Part shown: positions 33,850 to 43,281 of the stretch, one piece after another
Position numbering within the stretch: position 1 is the first letter of the stretch
How the letters are laid out: every line of letters starts with the position of its first letter
NCBI GenBank assembly: GCA_020062665.1
Contig: JAGUVW010000045.1
Coordinates: 50,479-114,478, forward strand
Direction: 5' to 3'
DNA from: Pseudomonadales bacterium
Lineage (GTDB): Bacteria; Pseudomonadota; Gammaproteobacteria; Pseudomonadales; Ketobacteraceae
DNA: 64,000 nt
The notes under the pieces: model-generated
What the model was told of the DNA's origin: nothing
Seen by the model: the letters and a program-made list of their open reading frames with translations, nothing else
Databases searched by the model: none
Position numbers and translations under genes: made by a program

Positions 33850-34511
33850 TGGCTACCTATCATGATCATGCACAAGAGCTGAAAATGTTCGCGCGCTTTC
33901 GAGACAGAATTATCATTGGCCTGCTGGTTGCCTTGGCCCTTGCGCTCTGGGGTTGGTACAACGCTGGCAGGGAAATCACCGTTTATTACCCTCCCAACAT
34001 CACACTGAGCACCGTAATGAAGGCAGGTGCGATTCCAGAAGAAACCGTTTATTCATTTGTGCCATTGGTATTGCAGCAGTTATTTCTGTGGGAAAAAAAT
34101 GGCGAGGAAGACTACGCCAACAATCGTGCACGCTGGCGGGCCATGCTGACCGAGCGCTATCAGCGCACCATTCTTGACGAAATCAATCAAGGTAAACAAC
34201 GGGGTACTATGCGTGGTGTCACGCGGCGCATGCAGGTGTTGCCCACATCGGTATACAACGACGATTCGGTGCAGATCGTTGGCAACAGCTGGCTGGTGTG
34301 GCTGGATGTGGAAGTAACCGATGCCGTCAACAAGGTGCCCATCAACACCAGTGTCCGGCGCCTGGGTGTGCGGGTCGTGCGCTACGACGTAAACCGGGAT
34401 GCCAATCCCTGGCAACTGGCGATCGATGGGATCGAGCACGATATTCCATTGTTGTCCGAGCAGGAAGTACGCCGAATTCAATCAGACGCTGCCGGTGCAG
34501 CCAAGAGGTAG
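33849..34511 (+). CDS. TIGR03746-family (VirB8/TraE-like) transfer protein
   Basis: 220 residues from ATG 33849, overlapping the previous stop by one base. One N-terminal span (about 25-45: IIIGLLVALALALWGWYNA) and a periplasmic domain with FLWEKNGEEDYANNRARWRAMLT and RRLGVRVVRYDVNRDANPWQLAIDG. VirB8-type scaffold of the inner-membrane complex, by position and layout. Confidence 0.85.
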   Translation: MATYHDHAQELKMFARFRDRIIIGLLVALALALWGWYNAGREITVYYPPNITLSTVMKAGAIPEETVYSFVPLVLQQLFLWEKNGEEDYANNRARWRAMLTERYQRTILDEINQGKQRGTMRGVTRRMQVLPTSVYNDDSVQIVGNSWLVWLDVEVTDAVNKVPINTSVRRLGVRVVRYDVNRDANPWQLAIDGIEHDIPLLSEQEVRRIQSDAAGAAKR

Positions 34512-34514
34512 ACT

Positions 34515-35378
34515 ATGTGGACATTGACGTCATGGCCAGGATTAGGTCACCGGAATTTTTTTGCGGTCTTCATCATGATCGCTTCGTTTTTGCTGCATAG
34601 TCTGGCGTATGCGGAAGCATCATCCAGCGTGGAAACGCTGGTTTGGAACCGTGCGCCGTTGCGCATTGCGCTGCCCGTCGGTCAGGAGCGCCGCGTCGAT
34701 TTCCCTGTGGAGGTGGTGGCCTATGTACCGGATGCCATTGCTGACAAGCTGACGCTGACAGCTACGCTGGAAGGCTCGTTATTCTGGCGCGCCACCGCGG
34801 CCTTCAAAACCGAGCGCATGATCGTAACCGACAAGAGTGGACGTGTGCAGTGGTTGCTGGATGTCAGCGCTGAGCCGAAGGCGCCTCAGCATACTCTGGT
34901 GATCCGGGATAGCCGAGCATTGTCTGAAACGGGTAACTCCCTGCAGCAAGTAGGGCAGGATCAGACGGAGTCACCTATGGCGTTCAGTGCCGAGCACACG
35001 CTGGATGAAGTGGATCTGATCAAGGTGGCAGCCCGGCAGTTTTATGGCCCCAGTCGACTGGCTGTACTGCCCTCTGGTGTATCCGGAGCCATGGTATCGG
35101 ATGAGGTGGTGGATATTTACCGAGGCGGTGGCTTGTCTTCGGTGATAAAGGGGCAGTGGCGCACATCGTCTGTTGAAGGTGAGTTGTACGTGACGGCTGT
35201 CCTGGTAGCCAACCAATCGCCACTGGAAATGCGGCCTGATCCCCGTCGGGTGAAAGGCAACCTGAATGCCATCGCCATGCAGCATGCCTGGTTGGCACCA
35301 GCCGGTCGCTATCCGCACGATACCACCGTTTGGTATCTGGTGTCAGAGCGGCCACTGCAGGAGGTTATGACACCATGA
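34515..35378 (+). CDS. TIGR03749-family (VirB9/TraK-like) transfer protein
   Basis: 287 residues with a signal peptide to about residue 33 (AYAEA). A beta-rich periplasmic protein: LVWNRAPLRIALPVGQERRVDFPVEVVAYVPD, LTATLEGSLFWRATAAF, TLVIRDSR. Corresponds to TraK/VirB9 outer-membrane core proteins in the MPF_G order. 4-bp overlap with the VirB10-like gene. Confidence 0.85.
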   Translation: MWTLTSWPGLGHRNFFAVFIMIASFLLHSLAYAEASSSVETLVWNRAPLRIALPVGQERRVDFPVEVVAYVPDAIADKLTLTATLEGSLFWRATAAFKTERMIVTDKSGRVQWLLDVSAEPKAPQHTLVIRDSRALSETGNSLQQVGQDQTESPMAFSAEHTLDEVDLIKVAARQFYGPSRLAVLPSGVSGAMVSDEVVDIYRGGGLSSVIKGQWRTSSVEGELYVTAVLVANQSPLEMRPDPRRVKGNLNAIAMQHAWLAPAGRYPHDTTVWYLVSERPLQEVMTP

Positions 35379-36919
35379 ACAAACTGATCCCGATTTTGCT
35401 GAGTGCGGTTGCTGTCATTGTGCTGGTCATTGGCTGGCTGTCGTTTAGCAGTGACGAAGGTGCACCATCCACGGGTATTGCCAGCAGTCCCGGCGCACCT
35501 CCCTTGCCGGACGGCAAAGTCAACGATGAGAGCGCCGCCAACCTGAAAGCCGCCACCTCTTACGCAGCACAACTGCAAGGCGCGACCGGACAGATCCAGT
35601 CATTGGAGAGCAAGATCAATAGCTATGTCAGCGATACGGATAAACGGATCGCAGAAGAAGCCGAAAAAATCCTGCGGACGCAGTTACCGGTCATCGAAAA
35701 GCGTCTGCGGGAGGATATACGCAAGGAATATGAGCGGGGCGCGGGTGTGAAGGCACCTACGGGGCTTCCAGCTGCCGGGGATTCCAATCGGGTGGTGGAG
35801 CCCACATTGAGTCTGGCACCGCCTGCTGGTTCAGGGACGGCGCAAACCAGCACGCGCAACCGACTTCTGGATCCGGCACTGGCGGATATTCCAACCGGTT
35901 TGGGGTTTGACAATCTGGGTGGTTCCGTCAGTTTGCCATTCGATTCACTGTCCTCACGTAGTACAGGTGCGGCGCGGGCCGGAATCAGGCCCAGCCCTGC
36001 TGAATCGGCGCATCCGGGCTATACCCGGATTGCCGCCTGGCAACCCTCACAACCACTACCAGGCGTGAATCTCGCGGGTAGGGCGCCGTCAGCGGCGGGT
36101 GCGGTTCTTGAAACCACGCCGACCACCGGAACCGTGGGCAGATCGAACGCCAAAGACGCCAAACCCAAGCCCATTCCGGTTTATACCATCGAGGACACGG
36201 CGACTTTATTCTCCAATACCACTATGACGGCGTTGATGGGTGTCGTGCCGAACAAGAACAATGCTGTCAAGAATCTCATGCGGTTCAAGGTGATCACAGG
36301 CTCCGAAAACATTGCCTCGAACGGGCTCTTTTTGCCAGATGTAAGAAACATCATCTGGACAGGATACGCCATTGGCAATCGTGAAATGGAATGTGTTCAG
36401 GCGACTGTGGACACCATCACTTTCACCTTCAAAGACGGGACTATTCGCACTGTCAAGCAGAAGCAGGGCGCCAGTACCGGGCAGCTCAACGAGGGACTGG
36501 GCTATCTGTCTGATCGCTGGGGCAAGCCTTGCATCAAGGGTACGCTGATTTCCAACGCAGCGCAGTACCTGCGGGATCGGATGATTGCAGCCGGTGCCGC
36601 TGCCACCGCGTCAGCCTCTGCGGCCATGCAGACCACTACTTCACGGGATGCGCTGGGTGGTTCCTCCACCACCGTTACTGGAAGTGAAGGTGATTACATC
36701 GCGGGTCAAACGGGTACGGCCACATTGAATGAGCTGGCCGCCTACCTGCGTGATCGCATGGATCAGGCCGTGGATATCGTATACCTGGATGCGGGTAAGG
36801 ACGTGGTCATTCATGTCGAAAAGCAGGTGGACATCGATTACGATCCGGCGGGAAGGAAGCTGTCGCATATTGCCCTTTCGCAACATGCGGCCAGGGCCAG
36901 TAAAGCACGACTTGACTGA
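35375..36919 (+). CDS. TIGR03752-family (VirB10/TraB-like) transfer protein
   Basis: 514 residues from ATG 35375. N-terminal span at about 5-24 (LLSAVAVIVLVIGWLSF), a coiled coil about 60-110 (LQGATGQIQSLESKINSYVSDTDKRIAEEAEKILR), a proline-rich region, then a beta domain (PVYTIEDTATLFSNTTMTALMGVVP...) and a C-terminal helical region. Bridges the inner membrane to the outer-membrane core of the channel. Last backbone gene of block 2; a degenerate VirB4-like fragment follows after 36 bp. Confidence 0.88.
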   Translation: MNKLIPILLSAVAVIVLVIGWLSFSSDEGAPSTGIASSPGAPPLPDGKVNDESAANLKAATSYAAQLQGATGQIQSLESKINSYVSDTDKRIAEEAEKILRTQLPVIEKRLREDIRKEYERGAGVKAPTGLPAAGDSNRVVEPTLSLAPPAGSGTAQTSTRNRLLDPALADIPTGLGFDNLGGSVSLPFDSLSSRSTGAARAGIRPSPAESAHPGYTRIAAWQPSQPLPGVNLAGRAPSAAGAVLETTPTTGTVGRSNAKDAKPKPIPVYTIEDTATLFSNTTMTALMGVVPNKNNAVKNLMRFKVITGSENIASNGLFLPDVRNIIWTGYAIGNREMECVQATVDTITFTFKDGTIRTVKQKQGASTGQLNEGLGYLSDRWGKPCIKGTLISNAAQYLRDRMIAAGAAATASASAAMQTTTSRDALGGSSTTVTGSEGDYIAGQTGTATLNELAAYLRDRMDQAVDIVYLDAGKDVVIHVEKQVDIDYDPAGRKLSHIALSQHAARASKARLD

Positions 36920-36955
36920 AACGACCCTATTCGAACAACACGACAAGGAAGCACC

Positions 36956-37350
36956 ATGAATACGCAAAGCAAACAGAACAGCAGTGCGCACGATGGGAAA
37001 CCAGCGGATCACGCTTCGCCTCTACCGGATGCCATATCAACTCGTAGCGGCGAACCCGGTTTCGTTTTCTTTAATCGGGCTGGCGAGCCTCTCAAGGTGA
37101 ATCCGTTTGACCAGCACCACCTCGAAACAGGCTCAGGGCACACCCTCTGTTTCGGGCCTACTCGTTCGGGCAAGTGTTCCAGCACGTCGGTCATCTTGCA
37201 GTCCCAGCAAGATGAAATCCTAAAAAAGAACCCGGCTAATACTTCGAGGACAGTATGATAAATCTAGAAATCTGCAGGTTTCTCCATCAACCCATCCTGT
37301 TATTCGTGGAGCAGGGCAAGCGCTATGAGAGTTTGGCGAAAGACATCGGC
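36956..37350 (+). pseudogene. Degenerate fragment of a VirB4-type ATPase
   Basis: Frame 36956-37258 encodes GEPGFVFFNRAGEPLKVNPF... and a Walker A-like GPTRSGKCS, matching GNPGFFFFNRVGEPFMVDPL ... GPTGAGKSA of the intact VirB4-like gene (38455-41349). A second frame overlapping by ATGA (from 37255) continues with HQPILLFVEQGKRYESLAKD, matching HNPRLFIIEKGNSFGRFGKY. About 40 bases between them do not align, and the Walker A serine is replaced. So this is a rearranged paralogous piece covering only the P-loop region, not a working ATPase. A healthy ribosome site remains before 36956. Confidence 0.65.
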
Positions 37351-37833
37351 ATGCTGAAAAAAACGGGATTATTGGTTAGTGCTCTTGCTTGTGTCAGTAC
37401 TTCGGGGTGCAAGTCGCCAAGCACCGTTGATGAGGTTTTTTTCGCAGATCGCGTATTCCGCGATTGCGTAACCTCTGTGTATTCAGTTGATACGCCGGTG
37501 TCGGAGGTTGTAGAGCTAAATTGTCAGTTTTCCCCGATATCATCTCTAATGGGTGCCCAATGGTTCAGCCAGCTGAAAATCATGCGACTGGAAGGGCCAA
37601 ACACAATCACCGACCTGAAACCAGTTGCGAAATTGCCGCAGTTTTCAATTCTCAGTTTATATGGCCTGTCCCAGGATCTGGTTGACGTGAGCCCGCTATT
37701 GGGCGCACCGGCATTTTCGGAACTCTATGTGGAGAATGGCCCCAAACTGGACTGTCAAGGAGTCAAGTCATTGAGAGAGAAGTTGGGCGCGAACTATGTC
37801 ATTGTCGCGAACGGCGTTTGCCAAGGTGGGTAG
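37351..37833 (+). CDS. Lipoprotein with leucine-rich-like segment, cargo in the transfer region
   Basis: 160 residues from ATG 37351; the frame is open from 37255, but the extra N-terminus is VirB4-like debris. Signal peptide with lipobox-like STSGC (about residues 16-20), then a mature part with a repeating hydrophobic pattern (LKIMRLEGPNTITDLKPVAKLPQFSILSLYGLSQDLVDVSPLL) like short leucine-rich repeats, and paired cysteines near the C-terminus. AT-richer than its neighbours. Placed between transfer blocks 2 and 3, a position where an exclusion protein would be plausible; this is speculation. Confidence 0.5.
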   Translation: MLKKTGLLVSALACVSTSGCKSPSTVDEVFFADRVFRDCVTSVYSVDTPVSEVVELNCQFSPISSLMGAQWFSQLKIMRLEGPNTITDLKPVAKLPQFSILSLYGLSQDLVDVSPLLGAPAFSELYVENGPKLDCQGVKSLREKLGANYVIVANGVCQGG

Positions 37834-37860
37834 AGGTTTTCAAGTGGGCGCCTTTCACTT

Positions 37861-37908
37861 CTGGTTAAATAAAGCTCACGAAGCTAACTGAACCATTTCG
37901 CACGACAG
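37861..37908 (+). repeat. 48-bp transfer-operon element, copy C
   Basis: Identical over 48 bp to copy A (25503). It ends 49 bp before the start of the lipoprotein gene that opens transfer block 3, nearly the same distance as copy A has to its gene (47 bp). Confidence 0.88.
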
Positions 37909-37957
37909 AATTGCTTGACTTCTGGATCATCTCGCTCACCACACACAACGGGGGTCG

Positions 37958-38455
37958 ATGATCATGAGACTAGGTATTTTGCGTTACACCATTCCATGGC
38001 TGCTGCTGGGGTTGTCCGTCACCACCGGCTGTTCCAATCACAACATCCTGCCGGATACAGGCCCGGATATACAGCAAGTCTACAACCGTCATATTGGCGG
38101 ACAAAAAGGTGATCCTGCCCGTCCATCCACGGACGCTGAGAAAGAAGCACGCAAACAGCAAGCGGCTGAGGTGTCCGGTCAGTCTGGATATTACCGGCCG
38201 ATCATGAATGGTGCCGCGGATCTGGTGGATTACACCCGTCATGCCGGGAATGAGGTGGAGCAGTTGTTCCCACTGTTACCCAATCCGCAGATTGTGATTT
38301 ATGTGCCTCCTCACTTCACGGCGAAGGGCAGACCGATTCCCGGTTATACCACCGTCACCCGCATGTATGACCGGGACGAATATGCCATGCCCGGTGAATG
38401 GATTCCGGATCATCCCGATGCAGTGGCTGCCGATTTGGCGCAAGGAGGCCAATAA
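37958..38455 (+). CDS. TIGR03751-family transfer lipoprotein (VirB7-like)
   Basis: 165 residues (ATG 37958; ATG 37964 also fits). Signal peptide with lipobox VTTGC at about residues 21-25. The mature part ends with IVIYVPPHFTAKGRPIPGYTTVTRMYDRDEYAMPGE, the family hallmark. An outer-membrane lipoprotein of the channel, encoded directly before the VirB4-type ATPase as in other ICEs of this type. TAATG junction with the next gene. Confidence 0.85.
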   Translation: MIMRLGILRYTIPWLLLGLSVTTGCSNHNILPDTGPDIQQVYNRHIGGQKGDPARPSTDAEKEARKQQAAEVSGQSGYYRPIMNGAADLVDYTRHAGNEVEQLFPLLPNPQIVIYVPPHFTAKGRPIPGYTTVTRMYDRDEYAMPGEWIPDHPDAVAADLAQGGQ

Positions 38456-41349
38456 TGCGCCTCAAGCCTACCGTTACAAGTCCGTGGCAGGCCGCCCGCA
38501 AGACACTGCCTGTCGCACTGAACTGGTTGCACCGGCTGAGCGGCCGTATTCCCCTGGATGGGAAGGCGCCGTTGACCGAGAAAGAGTATGCCCGTATCTG
38601 GGATGGCCCCAAACACAGCATTTCGGACTATCTGCCCTGGGTTGATTTTGATGACGATACCAAGGTCTTCCTGCTCAACGATGGCGTGAGTGTCGGTGCC
38701 GCCTTTGAGCTGCGCCAGGTGAATATCGAAGGCAAATCCACCGAATTCATTGAAAAGGTACGCAGGGCACTGATGCGGGCATTGGCCAGTGTGCCAGAAG
38801 TGCATGAAGGTAATCCATGGGTGGTGCAGTTTTACTTGCAGGATGAACCGATCGAATCCGTGGTGCAGGATATGCAGCACTATGCGAAACCCGGTGTCCG
38901 CGACTCACAGTATTCGCGGGAATGGTTCAATCTGTTGGATCAGCATGTCCGGCAAATGTCCCGCGAGCAGGGCCTGTTCGAGGATGAGATGGCGGGTATC
39001 CGCTGGCGGGGCCTCACGCGGCGCGCACGGGTGGTGGTCTACCGCCATACCGAGCGTAGTGATTGGGTCACTGACGAGGGACTCATTAAGCGCAAGGGGC
39101 GAACCCCTTCCAGTGAACTGAATCAGGTAGCTCGCGTGTTCGTGCGTGCCTTGCAAGGCTCTGGCCTTGCCGTTAAGCGGATGGATGGCGCTGCCTTCTA
39201 TGAATGGATGGGCCCATTCTTCTCACCCAAGCCCATGCACGCCGGGGACGGCTACGAATGGGTGCGCAGCATCAAGAAGTACCCGGCGGAGGGCAAACGT
39301 TCCGAATTTTATGACTTCGGGCAGGCGGTGTTTGCCGAAGAGCCGCGCTCAGATCTGGATGGCCGGTTCTGGTTCTGCGACAAACCGACTCGTTTTCTCT
39401 CCATCACGCCACTGGAAAACGAACCGGCGACGGGCATCATCACTGCCGAGATAAAAAACGCCAGCGGAAAAGAGGTCTCGCTGTGGGACGAACTGCCGCG
39501 CGGCTCGATGTTTGCCCTGACTATCGTCATGGAGTCACAGCTGGGCGTCCGCCATCACCTGGATAGCATTATCAAAGCAGGTGGTAAGGCGACGCGGGAA
39601 GCCAGGCTGGCCACGGCTCAGGCAGAGGCGGGGCTGGAATGGCTGGCTCAGGGCAACCGCATCTACCGGGTGTTTCCGGGCATTTACTTGCGGGCGGATG
39701 ACGAAGGCGCGCTCGAAGACGCCACGCTGAATGCGATGACAATTCTATCCGGGGCTGGGCTCTCCGTGATCCCGCCTAAATACGATCTGGCACCGATCGA
39801 TTCCTTCCTGCGCTCACTGCCGATGGCATACAGCTACCAGTATGACCGGTCACGGCTGCGGCGCGCCTGGTTGTGTGCTGCAGATCGGATTGGTGCACTG
39901 CTTCCCTTGTATGGCAGATCGACTGGCAGCGGCAATCCTGGTTTCTTTTTCTTCAACCGGGTCGGTGAGCCTTTCATGGTGGATCCGCTCAATAAGAGTG
40001 ATCGCTCCAAGACGGCCCATATGTTGTTGTTCGGTCCGACCGGCGCCGGTAAATCGGCAACCGCCAACTATCTATTGCAGCACGTCATTGCTGTGCATAA
40101 CCCGCGCTTGTTCATCATCGAAAAGGGCAACTCGTTTGGGCGCTTTGGCAAGTATCTGGCATCCAAAGGCAAGGTGGTCAATCACATCCGCTTTACCAGC
40201 GACCTCGACATATCGTTACCACCCTATGCGGAAACTCAACGGGCGCTGGAACAGCTGGCGCAGCAGGAACAACAACGGATACAGAGCGAAAGCCGCAGTC
40301 GTATGTCTTCGTTAAGCGCTGGTGAGGATGGCGGCAATTTCGCGGGCTTTCAAGTTGACGCGGAGGCCATTGATGACGGTGCTGATGAGGAAGATGAGCA
40401 ACGGGATTATCTGGGTGAGATGGACAATCTCACCGTGATGATGATTACCGGTGCCAAGAAGGAAGAAGCGAAAAAGATCTCCCAGGCCGACCGATCCATC
40501 ATTAAAGAGTGCCTGATCGCCGGTTTGCATGCGAGCCATGAACAGGGTGCTCAGCATGCAGTGATTGCCGATGTCGTCGACGCCATGGATGCGCGTCTGC
40601 GCGGCACGGATCTAGATGACTCCCAACGCATCCGGCTGCGCGAGATGCGCATGGCACTGCACCGCTGGACGACGGGCATTCATGGTCACTTCTTCAATCG
40701 CTATGGCCGGTCGTGGCCGGAAGTAGACTGTACCATCGTGGACATGGGCATTCTGACCGGCAATGACAACGATGACATGCTGGCGGTGGCGTTGATTTCG
40801 CTGATCAATACGATCACGGGCTTGGGTGAAAAATATCAGCATACCCACGACGCTCGCGAAACCATCGTATTAATCGATGAGGGGCACGTCATCACCAAAA
40901 ATCCGGTGCTGGCAAAGCCGCTGGTGTTCGGCCTTAAAACCTGGCGGAAGCTCGGTATCTGGTTGTGGCAGGCCACCCAGAATCTGGGGGATTATCCGGA
41001 TGAGGCGCAAGTCATGCTGGCTCTGGCAGAGTGGTGGATTTGTCTCAGCATGGAGTCTGCCCATGAAATTGACAACATCGCTCGCTTCAAGCCGCTGGCC
41101 CAGGAAGACCGCCACATGTTGGCATCTGCCCGCAAGCAGGATGGTGCTTTTACCGAGGGCGTGATTCTCGGCTCCAAAATCAAGGCGTTGTTCCGGGTGG
41201 TTATGCCCGCACTGCCACTGGTTTTGTCCATGACTGATCCGGACCAGAAGAAGGCCATTGCAGAACTTGCCAGGGTCAATGGCGTGTCGGAAATCGGTGC
41301 TGCGAAGCTCATGGCGAAGCAGATCATCGACAAGAGGGAAACCGCATGA
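38455..41349 (+). CDS. traC: VirB4/TraC-type conjugative transfer ATPase (TIGR03744)
   Basis: 964 residues from ATG 38455, with AGGAGG upstream. Walker A GPTGAGKS at 527-534 and Walker B-type IVLIDEGH near 804-811, in a long protein with an N-terminal VirB4 region. An acidic insertion (about 625-655: DAEAIDDGADEEDEQ) sits in the ATPase domain. Powers pilus assembly and DNA transport. Overlaps the next gene by ATGA. A partial rearranged relative lies 1.1 kb upstream (36956-37350). Confidence 0.93.
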   Translation: MRLKPTVTSPWQAARKTLPVALNWLHRLSGRIPLDGKAPLTEKEYARIWDGPKHSISDYLPWVDFDDDTKVFLLNDGVSVGAAFELRQVNIEGKSTEFIEKVRRALMRALASVPEVHEGNPWVVQFYLQDEPIESVVQDMQHYAKPGVRDSQYSREWFNLLDQHVRQMSREQGLFEDEMAGIRWRGLTRRARVVVYRHTERSDWVTDEGLIKRKGRTPSSELNQVARVFVRALQGSGLAVKRMDGAAFYEWMGPFFSPKPMHAGDGYEWVRSIKKYPAEGKRSEFYDFGQAVFAEEPRSDLDGRFWFCDKPTRFLSITPLENEPATGIITAEIKNASGKEVSLWDELPRGSMFALTIVMESQLGVRHHLDSIIKAGGKATREARLATAQAEAGLEWLAQGNRIYRVFPGIYLRADDEGALEDATLNAMTILSGAGLSVIPPKYDLAPIDSFLRSLPMAYSYQYDRSRLRRAWLCAADRIGALLPLYGRSTGSGNPGFFFFNRVGEPFMVDPLNKSDRSKTAHMLLFGPTGAGKSATANYLLQHVIAVHNPRLFIIEKGNSFGRFGKYLASKGKVVNHIRFTSDLDISLPPYAETQRALEQLAQQEQQRIQSESRSRMSSLSAGEDGGNFAGFQVDAEAIDDGADEEDEQRDYLGEMDNLTVMMITGAKKEEAKKISQADRSIIKECLIAGLHASHEQGAQHAVIADVVDAMDARLRGTDLDDSQRIRLREMRMALHRWTTGIHGHFFNRYGRSWPEVDCTIVDMGILTGNDNDDMLAVALISLINTITGLGEKYQHTHDARETIVLIDEGHVITKNPVLAKPLVFGLKTWRKLGIWLWQATQNLGDYPDEAQVMLALAEWWICLSMESAHEIDNIARFKPLAQEDRHMLASARKQDGAFTEGVILGSKIKALFRVVMPALPLVLSMTDPDQKKAIAELARVNGVSEIGAAKLMAKQIIDKRETA

Positions 41350-41795
41350 TGAAGCACCTTGCAACTTCACTTGCTGTTTCTGCCGCCTTGTCACTGCTGT
41401 GGGCGCCAGTTTGCCTGGCCCAATCCGTTGCGGTGTCTTTCTTCGGCAACAATCAGTATCAGCCCACCAATACGGAGGCGGCCCGGCAGCTGGGCGCCTC
41501 CGTTACGGTCTACAACCTCGATTCACAGGTCAACCTGGAAAAACAACTCGCCGACGGCTTACCGGTTAACGACCTGGACAAAGCCACTGCGATCGCACGA
41601 CAGCGGGTAGCGCAGATTTCGCAGCAGGAGATGGTGAATCTGTTTACCGGTGTGCTCAAGGCCAGAGAGTGGGGGCTCGAACGGTTCCCTGCAATCGTCT
41701 TCGGGCAGGGTGAGTCCGTGGTCTATGGCGTCACGGATCTGGAGCAGGCCGTTTTGCTCTGGTGCGACCATCAAACAGGGGGGATAGGACAATGA
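41346..41795 (+). CDS. TIGR03757-family ICE protein (TrbC/TraW-like)
   Basis: 149 residues with signal peptide to about residue 26 (CLAQ). Mature part: VTVYNLDSQVNLEKQLADGLP, ATAIARQRVAQISQQEMVNLF, LERFPAIVFGQGESVVYGVTDLEQAVLLW, a thioredoxin-like periplasmic layout typical of TrbC-like proteins. Coupled on both sides by 4-bp overlaps. Confidence 0.85.
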   Translation: MMKHLATSLAVSAALSLLWAPVCLAQSVAVSFFGNNQYQPTNTEAARQLGASVTVYNLDSQVNLEKQLADGLPVNDLDKATAIARQRVAQISQQEMVNLFTGVLKAREWGLERFPAIVFGQGESVVYGVTDLEQAVLLWCDHQTGGIGQ

Positions 41796-43264
41796 AAATG
41801 TCCATGCGTATTCTGTTGCTGGCGATGGTGCTGATGGTCACTACGGTATCCACATCGGTACGCGCCGCCGGTGAAGACCATAGCGGTTTTACCATCGTCG
41901 ATCTAGTGGAATCGGGCGTCAGGGGAATGCCTGACTGCCTAAATTATTGCGTGGTCGGTGTCTGCGTCCACCTGCGTGTTCGCCTGCTATCGATACAGAT
42001 TTTGATTTCCCCCCGCGTTGAGCACAACACACCTGAATTTGTGGTGTCCGCCTACGCGGCGGGTAAGCAGCAGCCCTGGATGGAGTGGCGGGAAGTGTTT
42101 GGCCCGGCCCAGGAGTCTGCCAGCAATGGAATGTTGGATTTGATTACGTCTGGTGGACGCATGGGGGGATATGGCACTTACCAGGAAGAAACGCGCATCT
42201 ATGATCGCCAGGAGATTTTCAAGGAAGTCGATGTGTTGGGACACCCGCTTTCCATGCTGCCTACCTTGCTGGCAAACGGCGATATTTCAAACCGAATGCC
42301 TACTGCGACCCAGCAGGCTAACCTGGTGCAAATGATCGACGGGGCCAATCGGGAGGAATCCCCCACAGAATTGGACACTTTCAATGATGCGATGGATTCG
42401 GCTAACGAGATTGTGGATACCGCCGGTTTCCCTGCTGTTTTCCTCGATCCGGCGTTATTGCGTGTGTTCTCTTATATGGACACCGCGAACCAGATTCGGG
42501 ATTCAGTGAATACCGTCGCCGAGGCCATGAATCTGCTTCAGGAAGTCTCGGATCTGATCAGCTCTCCACCGGGTATTTCCGGTGGCTTTCGCACGGACAA
42601 TCTGATGTGTCCAAACAGCGTGTTGCCGTTCACGCCCTATTTTTTGAGTTCCAATGATCTGTTTGGCTGGCGACTGGGTATTCCGGATCGTATTTTTCAT
42701 GCGGGGGATATGGTCCGCGCCATGACACCGTTTATGGGTAACCGCAAGGTGCTGGGTACTGCTGATGGTGGTTTGCCAGGCTTGGGCGAAGGCACCTGGG
42801 CAGGCCTTTATCCTCGCATGGGATTCGTCCGCAATTCTCATGACGGCAAGGCCGCCAGTGTGGCGGCACAACGCGGTTTGGATCTGGTACTTGCCAACCG
42901 GGGCAGGGATCACCGGGGGCATGTGACGCTGTTCAGCCCTGGCTTCCCCAATCGCAATGATCACAGAGTTTTACCGTATGTGTTCAACGCGGATGGAGTT
43001 GAGGGGGGAGTGTGGCAGCCGGTTTTTCCGGCCGGGAAAAGTCAGTGCATGGACAATCTATACCAGGACAAGACCCTGGCGGACATCGCCAATGACCAGT
43101 CGGCACCGCGAGGCAACAAATTGCGCTACGCCTGGACGTTTTGGCGTCGCTACAACTGCTGTCTGCAGCGGCGTGGGCGCCTGATCGAGAGCATCCGTAT
43201 TCCGCCGGTCTGTCTCACTGCCAATCTGGTCAGTGACCCGGCTCCCAGTGAAGAGGCGTTCTGA
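41792..43264 (+). CDS. traU: TIGR03756-family TraU-like protein
   Basis: 490 residues from ATG 41792. Signal peptide to about residue 26. Cysteine-rich periplasmic protein with VDLVESGVRGMPDCLNYCVVGVCVHLR near the start, matching TraU-type proteins of MPF_F/G systems, and cysteines again at the C-terminus (FWRRYNCCLQRRGRLIE). Needed for mating-pair formation in related systems. Starts in a 4-bp overlap. Confidence 0.87.
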   Translation: MKMSMRILLLAMVLMVTTVSTSVRAAGEDHSGFTIVDLVESGVRGMPDCLNYCVVGVCVHLRVRLLSIQILISPRVEHNTPEFVVSAYAAGKQQPWMEWREVFGPAQESASNGMLDLITSGGRMGGYGTYQEETRIYDRQEIFKEVDVLGHPLSMLPTLLANGDISNRMPTATQQANLVQMIDGANREESPTELDTFNDAMDSANEIVDTAGFPAVFLDPALLRVFSYMDTANQIRDSVNTVAEAMNLLQEVSDLISSPPGISGGFRTDNLMCPNSVLPFTPYFLSSNDLFGWRLGIPDRIFHAGDMVRAMTPFMGNRKVLGTADGGLPGLGEGTWAGLYPRMGFVRNSHDGKAASVAAQRGLDLVLANRGRDHRGHVTLFSPGFPNRNDHRVLPYVFNADGVEGGVWQPVFPAGKSQCMDNLYQDKTLADIANDQSAPRGNKLRYAWTFWRRYNCCLQRRGRLIESIRIPPVCLTANLVSDPAPSEEAF

Positions 43265-43281
43265 CAATGAAGGAATCCACG

